From NCBI GenBank assembly GCA_045589595.1, contig JAZNPK010000022.1, positions 27,645 through 91,644 on the forward strand: a stretch of DNA of 64,000 nt, read 5' to 3'. Every line of letters starts with the position of its first letter. Position 1 is the stretch's first letter. Below, piece by piece: positions 17,417 to 25,729 of the stretch. The notes below the pieces were generated by a model. That model made no database searches and was not told the DNA's origin. It was given only the letters and a program-made list of their open reading frames with translations. The position numbers and the translations under genes are program-made. This DNA is from SIG77 sp045589595. GTDB lineage: Bacteria > Verrucomicrobiota > Lentisphaeria > Victivallales > UBA1829.

Positions 17417-18373
17417 TCAGAACAGGCTCATCTGCTCCATTTCAGGTGCAGCGGGCGGTTCATCTGCAGAAGTTTTTTCATCCGGCGCGGCATTGCTGCT
17501 CATTGTATCCTGCAGTTTTTCGATGTCGCGGATCATACTGCGGATCTCCTTTTCGCCGGCGATCTCAAGGAGCGTTTCAAAATCGATTTTCTGCCGCCGG
17601 ATGGTGGTATCGTTCCACACCGTTCCTGCGGGCAGATCTGTGACCAGGCGCACCAGTTCCACATTCTTTTTCAGCAATTCACCGGCTTCACTGATCTTGA
17701 GCCGGAGTGATTCGCGCTCGATCTCGCACGCACGCGCGAGCATGTTGTCGATAGACCCGAAACGGTTGATGAGCTGCGCGGCAGTTTTGGGTCCGACTCC
17801 GGGGATACCGGGGATGTTGTCGGCACTGTCACCGATCATGGCAAGATAATCGATGATCGCAGAGGGCGGCACACCGAATTTCTCCTGCACTTCGGCAACG
17901 CCGCGTTTTGTAAAACCTTTTCCCGCCTGATCCGGCACCAGCATTTCCACGCGTTCATCAATGATCTGCGCAATATCTTTGTCGGCTGAAATAATGCGGA
18001 TTGGTTTCGTGGCAAAAAATCCTGCCAGAGCCGCAATGAGATCATCCGCTTCCGTATTTTCAGCCTCAACAATATTCCATCCGAACGCCCGGATCATCCG
18101 GCGGATCGTGGGGATCTGCGCCTTGAGTTCTTCGGGCGTAGGGGGGCGGTTCGCCTTGTAATCCGGGGCGATTGCGAGCCGGTGAGGCGGTCTGCCGGTA
18201 TCGAACACGAATGCACCGGGCGCGGCAGGATGATCAGTTTCCAGTTTGATGAGGAACCGCATCATTGCGAAAATGGCGTTGGTCGGTTCTCCCTTCTGAT
18301 TGGTGAGTGCGCGGACCGCATAGAAACCGCGGAAGATCTGTGCATAAGAATCGATAAAGAAAACCGGATCCAT
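17417..18373 (-). CDS. 5'-3' exonuclease (PolA N-terminal/FEN-like), stand-alone
   Basis: 318 residues. Start ATG at 18373 is preceded by AGAAGGAGC. The N-terminal part (FFIDSYAQIFRGFYAV) carries the first metal-binding Asp. NTEADDLIAALAG and RIISADKDIAQII are the central acidic motifs. GDSADNIPGIPGVGPKTAAQLI is the helix-hairpin-helix DNA-binding motif of the family. The last 45 residues are a Pro/Ala/Glu-rich tail ending EQMSLF, which could be a clamp-binding peptide (QMSLF resembles QxxLF). Such proteins remove RNA primers or flaps when separate from DNA polymerase I. Whether this organism also has a full PolA cannot be seen here. Confidence 0.9.
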   Translation of the reverse strand: MDPVFFIDSYAQIFRGFYAVRALTNQKGEPTNAIFAMMRFLIKLETDHPAAPGAFVFDTGRPPHRLAIAPDYKANRPPTPEELKAQIPTIRRMIRAFGWNIVEAENTEADDLIAALAGFFATKPIRIISADKDIAQIIDERVEMLVPDQAGKGFTKRGVAEVQEKFGVPPSAIIDYLAMIGDSADNIPGIPGVGPKTAAQLINRFGSIDNMLARACEIERESLRLKISEAGELLKKNVELVRLVTDLPAGTVWNDTTIRRQKIDFETLLEIAGEKEIRSMIRDIEKLQDTMSSNAAPDEKTSADEPPAAPEMEQMSLF

Positions 18374-18419
18374 CAAAAATGCTCCTTCTGGTGATAAATT
18401 TTTTGTGATATTGCCAGTA

Positions 18420-18447
18420 ATATTACCATTTTTTGCATTTTTGGCAA
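18420..18447 (-). promoter_or_regulatory. Promoter of the exonuclease gene
   Basis: On the minus strand TTGCCA (18442-18447) and TAATAT (18420-18425) are separated by 16 bp, about 46 bp before the ATG. Confidence 0.5.
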
Positions 18448-18482
18448 GCCTGAAACAAAAAATAAAGAAAAAAAACTGGAAA

Positions 18483-18505
18483 AAGGTGTCAATGTATGCT
18501 ATATT
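18483..18505 (+). promoter_or_regulatory. -10/spacer region of the aroQ promoter, leaderless-type
   Basis: A TATATT -10 at 18500-18505 is followed only 9 bp later by the aroQ ATG. A TGGAAA -35 ends at the left boundary, with a 17-bp spacer. The transcript would start within a few bases of the start codon, and no Shine-Dalgarno sequence fits. Confidence 0.6.
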
Positions 18506-18514
18506 AGTAATACT

Positions 18515-18955
18515 ATGAAAATCCTGATCATCAATGGTCCGAACCTGCAGCTTCTCGGCCGCAGGAAAGCGGAATTTTACGGAACCGGCACACTGGCGGA
18601 ATTGGAAAACGATCTTCGCGGTGTGGCGGCAGAACTCGCTATTGACATTGAATTTCTGCAGAGCAATCACGAGGGCGTCCTTGTGGATGCAGTTGCAGAC
18701 GCTATCGGACGGTTCGACGGGATCGTGATCAATCCCGCAGCGTACACCCACACGAGCATTGCGCTTCGTGATGCGCTTGAAGCCGCCCGGATCCCCGCAG
18801 TGGAAGTCCATTTGAGCAACATCAGCGGCAGAGATGAATTCCGTCAGGTCTCTCTGACAGCGCCCATGTGTATCGGTCAGATCACCGGTCTCGGGGCGGA
18901 TTCCTACGAATGGGCATTACGCGCACTGGTCAAAAAACTCCGTCAGGCAGTTTGA
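18515..18955 (+). CDS. aroQ: Type II 3-dehydroquinate dehydratase
   Basis: Dehydrates 3-dehydroquinate to 3-dehydroshikimate in the shikimate pathway. At 146 residues it has the usual size for this dodecameric flavodoxin-like enzyme. The opening KILIINGPNLQLLGRR is typical, with the catalytic Tyr at residue 22 (EFYGTGT). QSNHEG and INPAAYTHTS follow, and EVHLSNISGRDEFR carries the catalytic His and substrate loop; the residues expected for activity are present. It heads a plus-strand series with accB and accC, an order found in several bacterial groups. The promoter leaves almost no leader, so translation is probably leaderless. Confidence 0.95.
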   Translation: MKILIINGPNLQLLGRRKAEFYGTGTLAELENDLRGVAAELAIDIEFLQSNHEGVLVDAVADAIGRFDGIVINPAAYTHTSIALRDALEAARIPAVEVHLSNISGRDEFRQVSLTAPMCIGQITGLGADSYEWALRALVKKLRQAV

Positions 18956-19021
18956 GTACGGAACCGGCAGTAAAAAACAAAACTGAAGCTACAAAAATAA
19001 ACAACAAATCAGGAAGGCTGC

Positions 19022-19495
19022 ATGATGAAGATCGAAGAAATCAAAACCATCGTCAAGCTGATGTCAGAAAACGATCTTACGGAATTCAAGATCGAATCCG
19101 AAGACATGACTCTCTGTCTGAAACGCGGTTCCCAGCGGATCGCCACACCCGTGATCTCCCAAGCTGTGATCCCCGCACCGGCTCCGGCGGCTGCACCCGC
19201 AGCTCCGGCAGCGCCCGCACCGGCGGCAGCGGCACCGTCTGCACCGGCGGCATTGGATCAGGCAAAAGTCATTGAAGCGCCCATTGTCGGCACATTCTAC
19301 CGTTCCAGTGCACCGGGTGCGGAAGCCTTTGTGAAAGTGGGCTCCAAAGTGGATGCGGATACGACCGTCTGCATTGTGGAAGCCATGAAAGTGATGAACG
19401 AGATCAAAGCGGAAAAAAGCGGCACGATCAAAGAGATCCTTGTTGAAAACGGCCAGCCCGTTGAGTTCGGTCAGCCTCTGTTTGTGCTGGAATGA
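19022..19495 (+). CDS. accB: Biotin carboxyl carrier protein of acetyl-CoA carboxylase
   Basis: 157 residues. It carries the biotin of acetyl-CoA carboxylase for malonyl-CoA synthesis. The N-terminal helix region (EEIKTIVKLMSENDLTEFKI) matches AccB. An Ala/Pro linker spans about residues 50-78. The biotinyl domain follows, with IVEAMKVMNEIKAE and the biotinylated Lys at about residue 123. The first of two adjacent ATGs is used (MMKIEEIK); the second is equally possible. AGGAAGG lies just upstream. It is 66 bp after aroQ and 51 bp before accC, which encodes its partner. Confidence 0.96.
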   Translation: MMKIEEIKTIVKLMSENDLTEFKIESEDMTLCLKRGSQRIATPVISQAVIPAPAPAAAPAAPAAPAPAAAAPSAPAALDQAKVIEAPIVGTFYRSSAPGAEAFVKVGSKVDADTTVCIVEAMKVMNEIKAEKSGTIKEILVENGQPVEFGQPLFVLE

Positions 19496-19546
19496 TCCTG
19501 CACTGTTCCCGCGCCATTTCAACCAGAAACGGAGCAGAATAAAATT

Positions 19547-20929
19547 ATGTTCAATAAAATCCTGATCGCCAACCGTGGAGAAATCGCCCTGCGGATCGTC
19601 CGCGCCTGTAGAGAGATGGGCATCAAGACGGTGGTGGTATATTCCCAGGCGGATAAAGACAGTCTGGCGGTGCGTTTTGCAGATGAAGCCGTCTGTATCG
19701 GACCGGCACCCAGCACCCAGAGTTATCTCCTGATCGAACGCATTATCAGCGTGGCGGAGATCTGTGATGCGGATGCCATTCATCCCGGTTACGGTTTCCT
19801 TTCAGAAAATGCACATTTTGCCGAAATCTGCAGAAGCTGCAACATCACCTTCATCGGTCCCACACCGGAACAGATGAAAGCCATGGGCGATAAAGCCGTT
19901 GCCCGTGACACGATGAAAAAAGCAAAAGTTCCGGTCACACCGGGCAGCGACGGCATCATCGAATCCGAAGGCAAAGCGCTGGAAATCGCGCACAAACTGA
20001 AATATCCTGTGATCGTCAAGGCTTCGGCGGGCGGCGGCGGACGCGGTATGCGTATTGCCCACAACGACAACAGCCTGATCCAGGGATTCCATGCGGCGAA
20101 GACCGAAGCGGAACGCGCCTTCGGAAACGGGGATGTGTACATCGAAAAATTCATTGAAAATCCGAAACACATCGAAGTTCAGATCCTTGCGGACAACTAT
20201 GGCAAAGTCCTGCATCTGGGCGAGCGTGACTGCAGTATGCAGCGCCGTCATCAGAAACTGATCGAAGAATCCCCCTCCCCTTCCATCGATCCCGAACTGC
20301 GCAAAAGACTGGGTGATGCAGCGGTGAAAGCGGCAAAAGCGGTGAAATACACCTCTGCCGGAACCATCGAATTTCTGCTTGATCCCAAGACAAAAGAATT
20401 TTATTTCATGGAGATGAACACCCGTGTGCAGGTGGAACATACAGTTTCCGAAATGGTGACCGGTGTGGACATCATCAAGGAACAGATCCGCATTGCAGCA
20501 GGCGAGCCGCTGCTGCTGGAGCAGAAAGAAGTGGGCGTGAAGGGTCATGCCATCGAATGCCGCATCAATGCGGAAGACCCCTATCACAACTTTGCTCCCA
20601 GTCCGGGCGTGATCGATTTCTATTGTCCGCCGGGCGGTCTGGGCGTCCGTATGGATTCCCATGTTTACAGCGGCTACCGCATCCCGCCCCATTACGACAG
20701 TATGATCGGGAAACTGATCGTCCATGCTCCCACGCGTAAAGAAGCGATCGCACGCTGCCGCATGGCATTGGATGAACTTTTGATCCACGGAATCAAAACG
20801 AGTATTCCTTTTGAACAGTTCCTGCTGTCAACCCGGGAATTTACGGAAGGACAATACGATACGGGCTATATCGAACGCGTCATGAAAGACGGTGCGTTTG
20901 AACAGCAGCAATCCAACAAGAAAAAATAA
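19547..20929 (+). CDS. accC: Biotin carboxylase subunit of acetyl-CoA carboxylase
   Basis: ATP-grasp enzyme that carboxylates the biotin on AccB. The 460-residue length is normal. MFNKILIANRGEIALRI opens the N-terminal domain, IHPGYGFLSENA follows, and the glycine-rich ATP loop reads KASAGGGGRGMRI. ERDCSMQRRHQKLIEE and FMEMNTRVQVEHTVSE carry the metal and bicarbonate-binding residues. The C-terminal domain includes GHAIECRINAEDP. The carboxyltransferase genes accA and accD are not in the window. Two Asp23/Gls24 genes follow at short spacing (19 and 13 bp), so all are probably in one transcript. Confidence 0.97.
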   Translation: MFNKILIANRGEIALRIVRACREMGIKTVVVYSQADKDSLAVRFADEAVCIGPAPSTQSYLLIERIISVAEICDADAIHPGYGFLSENAHFAEICRSCNITFIGPTPEQMKAMGDKAVARDTMKKAKVPVTPGSDGIIESEGKALEIAHKLKYPVIVKASAGGGGRGMRIAHNDNSLIQGFHAAKTEAERAFGNGDVYIEKFIENPKHIEVQILADNYGKVLHLGERDCSMQRRHQKLIEESPSPSIDPELRKRLGDAAVKAAKAVKYTSAGTIEFLLDPKTKEFYFMEMNTRVQVEHTVSEMVTGVDIIKEQIRIAAGEPLLLEQKEVGVKGHAIECRINAEDPYHNFAPSPGVIDFYCPPGGLGVRMDSHVYSGYRIPPHYDSMIGKLIVHAPTRKEAIARCRMALDELLIHGIKTSIPFEQFLLSTREFTEGQYDTGYIERVMKDGAFEQQQSNKKK

Positions 20930-20948
20930 GAAGCAGGAGGACAACCCC

Positions 20949-21386
20949 ATGAAACGCACTGCGAAAAAATTTTCAGACAGCTGTGCCACACTTCCCGGCG
21001 CGCTGAATGATGCCGGAGAAGAGATCGGCAAGATCCGGATCCAGGTGGAAACACTTGCATCCATGGTAAAACAGGCGGCACTTTCGGTGGAAGGCGTTAC
21101 ACGCATCACCGGCAGTAATCTGTTTGACAATCTGGCGGAGCTGGTCGGCAACAAAAAGAGTCTGGACCGTTCCGTTTCCATCCGTTTCAGCGGCTCCTAT
21201 GTGGCGGTTGAGATCTCCATCAATGTTCTTTACGGTGTCAGCATCCCGAAAACGGCGGCGGAAGTCCAGAAACGCATTACCGATGCGATCACAAAGACTT
21301 CCGGTATCGATGTTGCCAGCGTGAATGTGAACATCCGCGATCTGGAAGACGCCCCGGCAGAAGACGCGGAAGAAAACGCAGAGTAA
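20949..21386 (+). CDS. Asp23/Gls24 family protein, first copy
   Basis: 145 residues. The ATG at 20949 follows AGGAGG with good spacing; an upstream in-frame ATG lies inside accC and is rejected. The core matches the Asp23/Gls24 (alkaline-shock) family: VETLASMVKQAALSVEGVTRI, NLFDNLAELVG and VAVEISINVLYGVSIPKTAAEVQ, with a C-terminal VNVNIRDLED. In Firmicutes such proteins sit under the membrane, tied to AmaP, and respond to envelope stress. Here the copy is followed by a paralogue and an AmaP-like gene, so a membrane-associated complex is plausible. Confidence 0.88.
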   Translation: MKRTAKKFSDSCATLPGALNDAGEEIGKIRIQVETLASMVKQAALSVEGVTRITGSNLFDNLAELVGNKKSLDRSVSIRFSGSYVAVEISINVLYGVSIPKTAAEVQKRITDAITKTSGIDVASVNVNIRDLEDAPAEDAEENAE

Positions 21387-21399
21387 GGAGGAATGCAAA

Positions 21400-21852
21400 A
21401 TGACAACAGAACCGCAGAATCCCGAAATTGAAGAAGATGTCATTCAGGAAGAAGAATCCAGCATGATCCGTGTCCACGAAAATGTGCTTTCCGCCATTGT
21501 GAAACGGACCACACTGGGCGTGGATGGCGTTGTACGGCTTGCTGATGGAAGTTTTATCGACAACATTGCCGAGATGGTCGGACGCAAAAATTTTGACCGT
21601 GCCATTTCTGTTGACATGGGCGAAAGCAGTGTCAAACGCATTGAATTGCGGATCGTGGTGGAAATCGGTAAATTCATTCCGGATGTGGCGAAAAAAGTTC
21701 AGACGGAAATCGTCAAAGAGATCGCCTTCATGACCGGCATGAAAGTGGAATGTATCGATGTGACGGTGACGGATGTGGACAACTACCCGGAACCGGAAAC
21801 GGAAACTGTGAATGCGGATGAAGCCGGTGATACGGCAGAAAAGGATGTCTGA
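21400..21852 (+). CDS. Asp23/Gls24 family protein, second copy
   Basis: 150 residues, 13 bp after the first copy with GGAGG upstream. The same fold is recognisable: IRVHENVLSAIVKRTTLGVDGVVRL, FIDNIAEMVGRKNFDRAI and RIELRIVVEIGKFIPDVAKKVQ, ending with a VECIDVTVTDVDNY strand and an acidic tail. It differs enough from the neighbouring copy to suggest a distinct subunit rather than a recent duplication. It is followed 2 bp later by the AmaP-like membrane gene, indicating translational coupling. Confidence 0.88.
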   Translation: MTTEPQNPEIEEDVIQEEESSMIRVHENVLSAIVKRTTLGVDGVVRLADGSFIDNIAEMVGRKNFDRAISVDMGESSVKRIELRIVVEIGKFIPDVAKKVQTEIVKEIAFMTGMKVECIDVTVTDVDNYPEPETETVNADEAGDTAEKDV

Positions 21853-21854
21853 TC

Positions 21855-22406
21855 ATGGATAAAACACTCTGTAAATGGTGGCATTGTGCGACGGATCATA
21901 CGGCGGCGGCATATCAGGCAGTAGTGAATTTTGTACAGGCTCATCCCTTTACTTCCGGTCTGGTCCTGGGCGCAGCAGTCATACTGTTCCTGCTGTTCCT
22001 GATCTGGCTGTTCCGTCCCAAATCATTGAAAAAAATCACCTTCGGCAAAATAAACGGGGAAGTAACGATCACTCTTTCCGCCATTGCCTCCGTGATCCGC
22101 ACGCTGGAAGATGAGATCCCGGCATTTGAGATCGGCAAAGTTGCGCTCTTTGGCAAAAAAGACAAAAAGCGGCTGCGTCTCCATGTGGATTTCCTCTATT
22201 CCAAAGATGTGAAACTGGATGAAGCCGTTCACCAGCTTCAGGAGCGCTCCCTTTCCGTGTTGAAGGATGCCATGGGTATCAGCGACATCTCCCGCGTGGA
22301 AATCGTTGTCCGCAAGACATTTGTGCTGGGAGAACTCCCGGAGGATTTCGATGAGAAAACAGCGGAACCGGAAAAGAAGCCGGAAGTGACAGAACCCGCA
22401 GAATGA
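21855..22406 (+). CDS. AmaP-like membrane partner of Asp23/Gls24 proteins
   Basis: 183 residues. An N-terminal helix and a TM segment at about residues 33-52 (GLVLGAAVILFLLFLIWLF) are followed by a cytoplasmic domain (GKINGEVTITLSAIASVIRT...). That domain has the same beta-alpha pattern as Asp23, ending SRVEIVVRKTFVLGELP. This architecture is that of AmaP, the membrane anchor that recruits Asp23. The basic FRPKSLKK after the helix suggests the C-terminal domain is cytoplasmic. It is the last gene of the acc-gls24 series, and a bidirectional terminator follows. Confidence 0.75.
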   Translation: MDKTLCKWWHCATDHTAAAYQAVVNFVQAHPFTSGLVLGAAVILFLLFLIWLFRPKSLKKITFGKINGEVTITLSAIASVIRTLEDEIPAFEIGKVALFGKKDKKRLRLHVDFLYSKDVKLDEAVHQLQERSLSVLKDAMGISDISRVEIVVRKTFVLGELPEDFDEKTAEPEKKPEVTEPAE

Positions 22407-22430
22407 TCTGACTCTCCAACGCTGAAAATC

Positions 22431-22466
22431 AAAAATCCCTGTGTCCGGAAGGATGCAGGGATTTTT
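22431..22466. terminator. Bidirectional terminator between convergent genes
   Basis: A perfect 11-bp stem AAAAATCCCTG/CAGGGATTTTT (22431-22441 with 22456-22466) has a T run on either strand. It lies between the amaP-like gene (plus) and the NifX-like gene (minus). Confidence 0.85.
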
Positions 22467-22492
22467 CTGTATCGTCAGTGAGACGGAAAAAA

Positions 22493-22927
22493 TCAGCGGG
22501 AACAGTTTCCGGAACCGCAGGAATGGCTGCCGCAGTTGTGACCTTCGCCGTGATCGTGGCTGCCGCAGTTGTGACCTTCGCCGTGATCGTGATGATGATT
22601 GCAATGGAAGTTTTCGCGGACTTTCAGATTGCCGGCAAGGAGAGCCTCCACCACTTCGCGCACATTGCCTTCCGCACCGCCGATGACTTCAATATCGTTC
22701 TGCGCGAGGGCATTGATGGCTCCGCCGCCGATCCCGCCGCAAATGAGCAGTTCGATCTGTTCATCGGCGAGAAGCGTTGCAAGCGCACCGTGTCCGGATT
22801 CACCGCTGGAAATACGGCTTTCGCTCAGGATCTTTCCGGGTTCCACTTCAAAAACGGCAAATTCGGGCGTGTGACCGAAATGCTGGAATACTTCATTGTT
22901 TTCGCAAGTTACAGCGATCTTTGTCAT
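22493..22927 (-). CDS. NifX/NifB-family (dinitrogenase FeMo-cofactor biosynthesis-like) protein with His/Cys-rich tail
   Basis: 144 residues from the ATG at 22927. GGAGG sits 8 bp upstream and overlaps an earlier in-frame ATG at 22942, which is therefore less likely. The N-terminal 95 residues match the FeMo-co biosynthesis domain: IAVTCENNEVFQHFGHTPEFAVFE, then LLICGGIGGGAINALAQNDIEVIGG. In genomes without nitrogenase such small proteins are thought to bind iron-sulfur or metal clusters. The tail (HCNHHHDHGEGHNCGSHDH...) is rich in His, Cys and Gly and contains an exact 11-residue tandem repeat encoded by a 33-bp DNA repeat at 22527-22591. No nif genes are near. Confidence 0.85.
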   Translation of the reverse strand: MTKIAVTCENNEVFQHFGHTPEFAVFEVEPGKILSESRISSGESGHGALATLLADEQIELLICGGIGGGAINALAQNDIEVIGGAEGNVREVVEALLAGNLKVRENFHCNHHHDHGEGHNCGSHDHGEGHNCGSHSCGSGNCSR

Positions 22928-23029
22928 ATCATATTCCTCCATGATTATTGATAATGATTCTTCTTTTTAAAAATAGCACAAACGCGGAAAAAGTCAAATC
23001 ATCTGCGGGGATCCGGGAAAGATTTGAAC

Positions 23030-23527
23030 TCACTTTTTGCGGTAACCGGGGAACAGTTCGTCAAACTGTTTCCATTCTGCGGCGATGTTCTGCGGCAGGA
23101 CGGTGTACTGTTTTGCGCGTCTGGCAATATCGGCAAACATTTTTTCCGGCGTCGGGACAGAGGGGGTTCGGCGGAGTTTTTTTGCCGCCTCGGGCATACC
23201 GCCGAAATCGCGGACATTTTCATATCCCAGGCGTTTCATGGCATCCGCGGCGATTTTGGATCTCCGTCCGCTGCGGCAGTAAATAATGACGGGCGATTTT
23301 TTATCGGGGATGAGGGCAGCGATATTTTTTTCCAGCTGATCGTGAGGTATCAGGATGGAACCGTAGATCGTACCCGCCATAAACTCCTCTTTTTTCCGGA
23401 CATCCAGCAGGAATGTACCGGACTGGATCTGTTCAATTTTTGCGGCAGCCTCTTTGCCGTGAGAAACGCCCGCCTCAGCAAACAGGGTCGTGCTGACCAG
23501 ACACATCATCATCAGAAAAATACGCAT
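23030..23527 (-). CDS. Exported rhodanese-like protein
   Basis: 165 residues from the ATG at 23527, preceded by AGGAGAACGG. MRIFLMMMCLVSTTLFAEAG looks like a cleavable signal peptide. A single rhodanese domain follows, with FLLDVRKKEEFMAGTIYGS and the active-site loop IIYCRSGRRSK carrying the catalytic Cys in the usual CxxGxR form. A 60-residue C-terminal extension of unknown role follows. Periplasmic sulfur transfer or thiol chemistry is likely, but the substrate is unknown. It is downstream of the lipoprotein and secretin genes (73-bp gap). Confidence 0.87.
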   Translation of the reverse strand: MRIFLMMMCLVSTTLFAEAGVSHGKEAAAKIEQIQSGTFLLDVRKKEEFMAGTIYGSILIPHDQLEKNIAALIPDKKSPVIIYCRSGRRSKIAADAMKRLGYENVRDFGGMPEAAKKLRRTPSVPTPEKMFADIARRAKQYTVLPQNIAAEWKQFDELFPGYRKK

Positions 23528-23600
23528 ATTCCGTTCTCCTTGTAAAAACCGTTGTAATTTAATCCGTTTGACCGGCTTTGTCAAGAAGAACGGAAGTTTT

Positions 23601-24032
23601 TCAGATGAAAGAGAATGCAATGATCTTCAGACCATCCTCATCCATACCCGAGACCAGCCGGAAAAGTAATTCCCTGCGTACCGTTCTGCCAGAACCGTCC
23701 TGCCGTTCAAACGCCACGATCCATACCCGGTCACGGAGCGGCGGCGCGGCAAGGGGCGCCAGACACCGGAACGACCGGATCTCGCCGAACCGTTTTTCCA
23801 GATCCAGTTTTGCATTTTTGAATTCATCTTCCGAATAAAGGTTGCCGCACCGTTCCGTAAAACGGTCGTAATCGCCGGACCGGATGGCGGCAAGGATGTC
23901 GTTTCCCGCCTGAAGATCGGGGTCGGCAGTATGCTGTTCCGTAGTCCCGGTGGTGCTGCAAGCGGAATTTGTCACCAGCAGCAGAAAGGGGATCATTGCC
24001 CGGAAAAAATATTTGATATTCCAGTATTTCAT
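23601..24032 (-). CDS. Small putative lipoprotein
   Basis: 143 residues. An N-terminal hydrophobic segment (AMIPFLLLVTNSACS) ends in Cys25, a plausible but imperfect lipobox. The mature part is about 115 residues, with a helical first half (AGNDILAAIRSGDYDRFTERCG) and a beta-rich second half (DRVWIVAFERQDGSGRTVRRELLFRLV) in the pattern of small NTF2-like domains, an inference from the helix and strand order only. Its ATG overlaps the stop of the secretin-like gene by 4 bp (ATGA), so it may assist that protein, for example as a pilotin. That role is speculative. Confidence 0.72.
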   Translation of the reverse strand: MKYWNIKYFFRAMIPFLLLVTNSACSTTGTTEQHTADPDLQAGNDILAAIRSGDYDRFTERCGNLYSEDEFKNAKLDLEKRFGEIRSFRCLAPLAAPPLRDRVWIVAFERQDGSGRTVRRELLFRLVSGMDEDGLKIIAFSFI

Positions 24033-25729
24033 AAGCTTTTCTTCCTTCCGGATTTTACATCAGTGGTGAATTTATGACGGTAAACACCAGCTCCTCTTGC
24101 GGTTTCCGAGGGAGACTCCCACACACATTCAGCGGTCACGATCAACTCGGAATGTTTCACGGACTTTGATACGGAACTGAAGATGTACTCCAGATAGGGG
24201 ATATCCATCAGGAACGGGATCCCGGTCCGGGATGTCACCACTTCCTGTTTCCGCAATCCGCCGATCACAAATGAATCCATGCCGAAAGGCAGAGAAACTT
24301 CCTGTTCGATGGTGCTGCCCTTGGAAATGCGGGGTGCGCCGTTGGAGGCAAAACCGATCAGACTGGTATTGGACAACGTGATATTGAACCGGGTCTCCTG
24401 CAGGTTCACAGACGCATTGTTGACCGTCATCGTGAACCCGAATCCACCCTGCCCCGTTACGATCTGGGCGTTCCCTTTTCCGACAGCGATATCGTTGGGC
24501 GATACGACTTTGCCGATGATGGCGGAAAGCAGTTCCCCGACGCCCACGCCCGTATCAGGCAGATCGGTGGCATCTCCCGCAGGCTGGGAGGTATCCACAA
24601 AAAAGATCTGTGTGGTCCGGGAAAAGGTTGCCGGTGTGTTGTTGCGGACCACCAGTTCACCGGTATGAACGATCTCCGCTTTGCCGCGGCTGACCAGAAA
24701 GTCGATGTAGCGTGTGTTCCATTTCGGGTTGAAATTATAAAAACTGGAGCGTTCCGACCCGAATTCTTTTGCCACTCTGCCGCCTGCGCCGTAGATCGCG
24801 CTCCAGTTGTTCCGGAACCGTCCGCCGCCGGAAAAGAAATCGGCACCTTCATTATTTTTCCAGTTCTGAAAATCCAGACCGATCTTGTCGTCGTTTTCCT
24901 GATAGACCTCATACACTTTGATTTTGAGTCTGACCTGGGGGATCGGCACATCATATTTCGCAAGCAGTTTTGCAATATTTGCGCAGGAATAATTGGACAC
25001 ATCAAAGATGAGCCAGTTCAGATCGGGATCATACGCCACGATGTCCTGTCCCTGCCACACTTCCGTTACATCGCTGATGTTCATGCCGACGTTTTCGATG
25101 AGGGGCATCAGATTCCGCGCCGGAACAAATTTCGGCAGATAGAAAAAGATCTGGGATCCGAAACTCATCTCGCCCAATGCCGGATTATCAAGAATGGAAA
25201 CCAGCGTATCGATCCCCATCCCGTTTTCGTGATCCCGGAACCGGTATTCCTCCGCGCTGACAAAAAGCAATCCGGTCCCGTCGGCAAATTTCAGACATTC
25301 CACCGCCGTATTGCTGCCCAGCTGCGCCGCCGGTTCGTATGTGGGCTGGGCGTTGAGGGGCGTGGTGATGCCCGGCGTACTCACCGTTGCCGCAACGGGA
25401 CTGACGGTATTGGACGGATAGATCTGCTGAAGGCTGGTGTTGCCGACCCGTTTGGACTGTACCATCTGCCGCAGATAATCCCGGAATTCGTAGGGATCGA
25501 CATGCTTCAGTTCGTAGGTCTTGGTGATGACGCGGGGATCGTTGTTGTCGCGGATGAAATGAAGGACTTTTGTTCCCTCTTTCACCGGCACAACAAGCTG
25601 CGCTTCCACCCGCGTGCTGTCGTAGCCGCCCGTATTGTTGAAATTGGAATCGCGCGGTACCACCGGAATATCCGCAGCCGTAAGCACCGCCGCAGAAAAC
25701 AACATGGCAGAAAGAATTTTTTTTCTCAT
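24029..25729 (-). CDS. Secretin-like outer-membrane protein (second of tandem pair)
   Basis: 566 residues with an N-terminal signal peptide (KKILSAMLFSAAVLTAADIP). An N-domain with TKTYELKHVDPYEFRDYLRQM resembles secretin N1 modules. The central strand PQVRLKIKVYEVYQENDDKIGLDF starts the secretin core. The C-terminal core has TIEQEVSLPFGMDSFVIGGLRKQE and RTGIPFLMDIPYLEYIF, the hallmark of type II/III secretins. A Gly/Asn-rich stretch (FFSGGGRFRNN) interrupts the core. Its ATG overlaps the previous gene's stop by one base (TGATG). No ATPase, pilin or inner-membrane secretion gene lies near, so it is an orphan secretin-like protein. Confidence 0.85.
   Translation of the reverse strand: MRKKILSAMLFSAAVLTAADIPVVPRDSNFNNTGGYDSTRVEAQLVVPVKEGTKVLHFIRDNNDPRVITKTYELKHVDPYEFRDYLRQMVQSKRVGNTSLQQIYPSNTVSPVAATVSTPGITTPLNAQPTYEPAAQLGSNTAVECLKFADGTGLLFVSAEEYRFRDHENGMGIDTLVSILDNPALGEMSFGSQIFFYLPKFVPARNLMPLIENVGMNISDVTEVWQGQDIVAYDPDLNWLIFDVSNYSCANIAKLLAKYDVPIPQVRLKIKVYEVYQENDDKIGLDFQNWKNNEGADFFSGGGRFRNNWSAIYGAGGRVAKEFGSERSSFYNFNPKWNTRYIDFLVSRGKAEIVHTGELVVRNNTPATFSRTTQIFFVDTSQPAGDATDLPDTGVGVGELLSAIIGKVVSPNDIAVGKGNAQIVTGQGGFGFTMTVNNASVNLQETRFNITLSNTSLIGFASNGAPRISKGSTIEQEVSLPFGMDSFVIGGLRKQEVVTSRTGIPFLMDIPYLEYIFSSVSKSVKHSELIVTAECVWESPSETARGAGVYRHKFTTDVKSGRKKSL

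Noticed and set aside
22527..22591. The 33-bp tandem repeat as a separate repeat element
   Set aside because: It lies in frame within the NifX-like gene and encodes its tail, so it is described with that gene.
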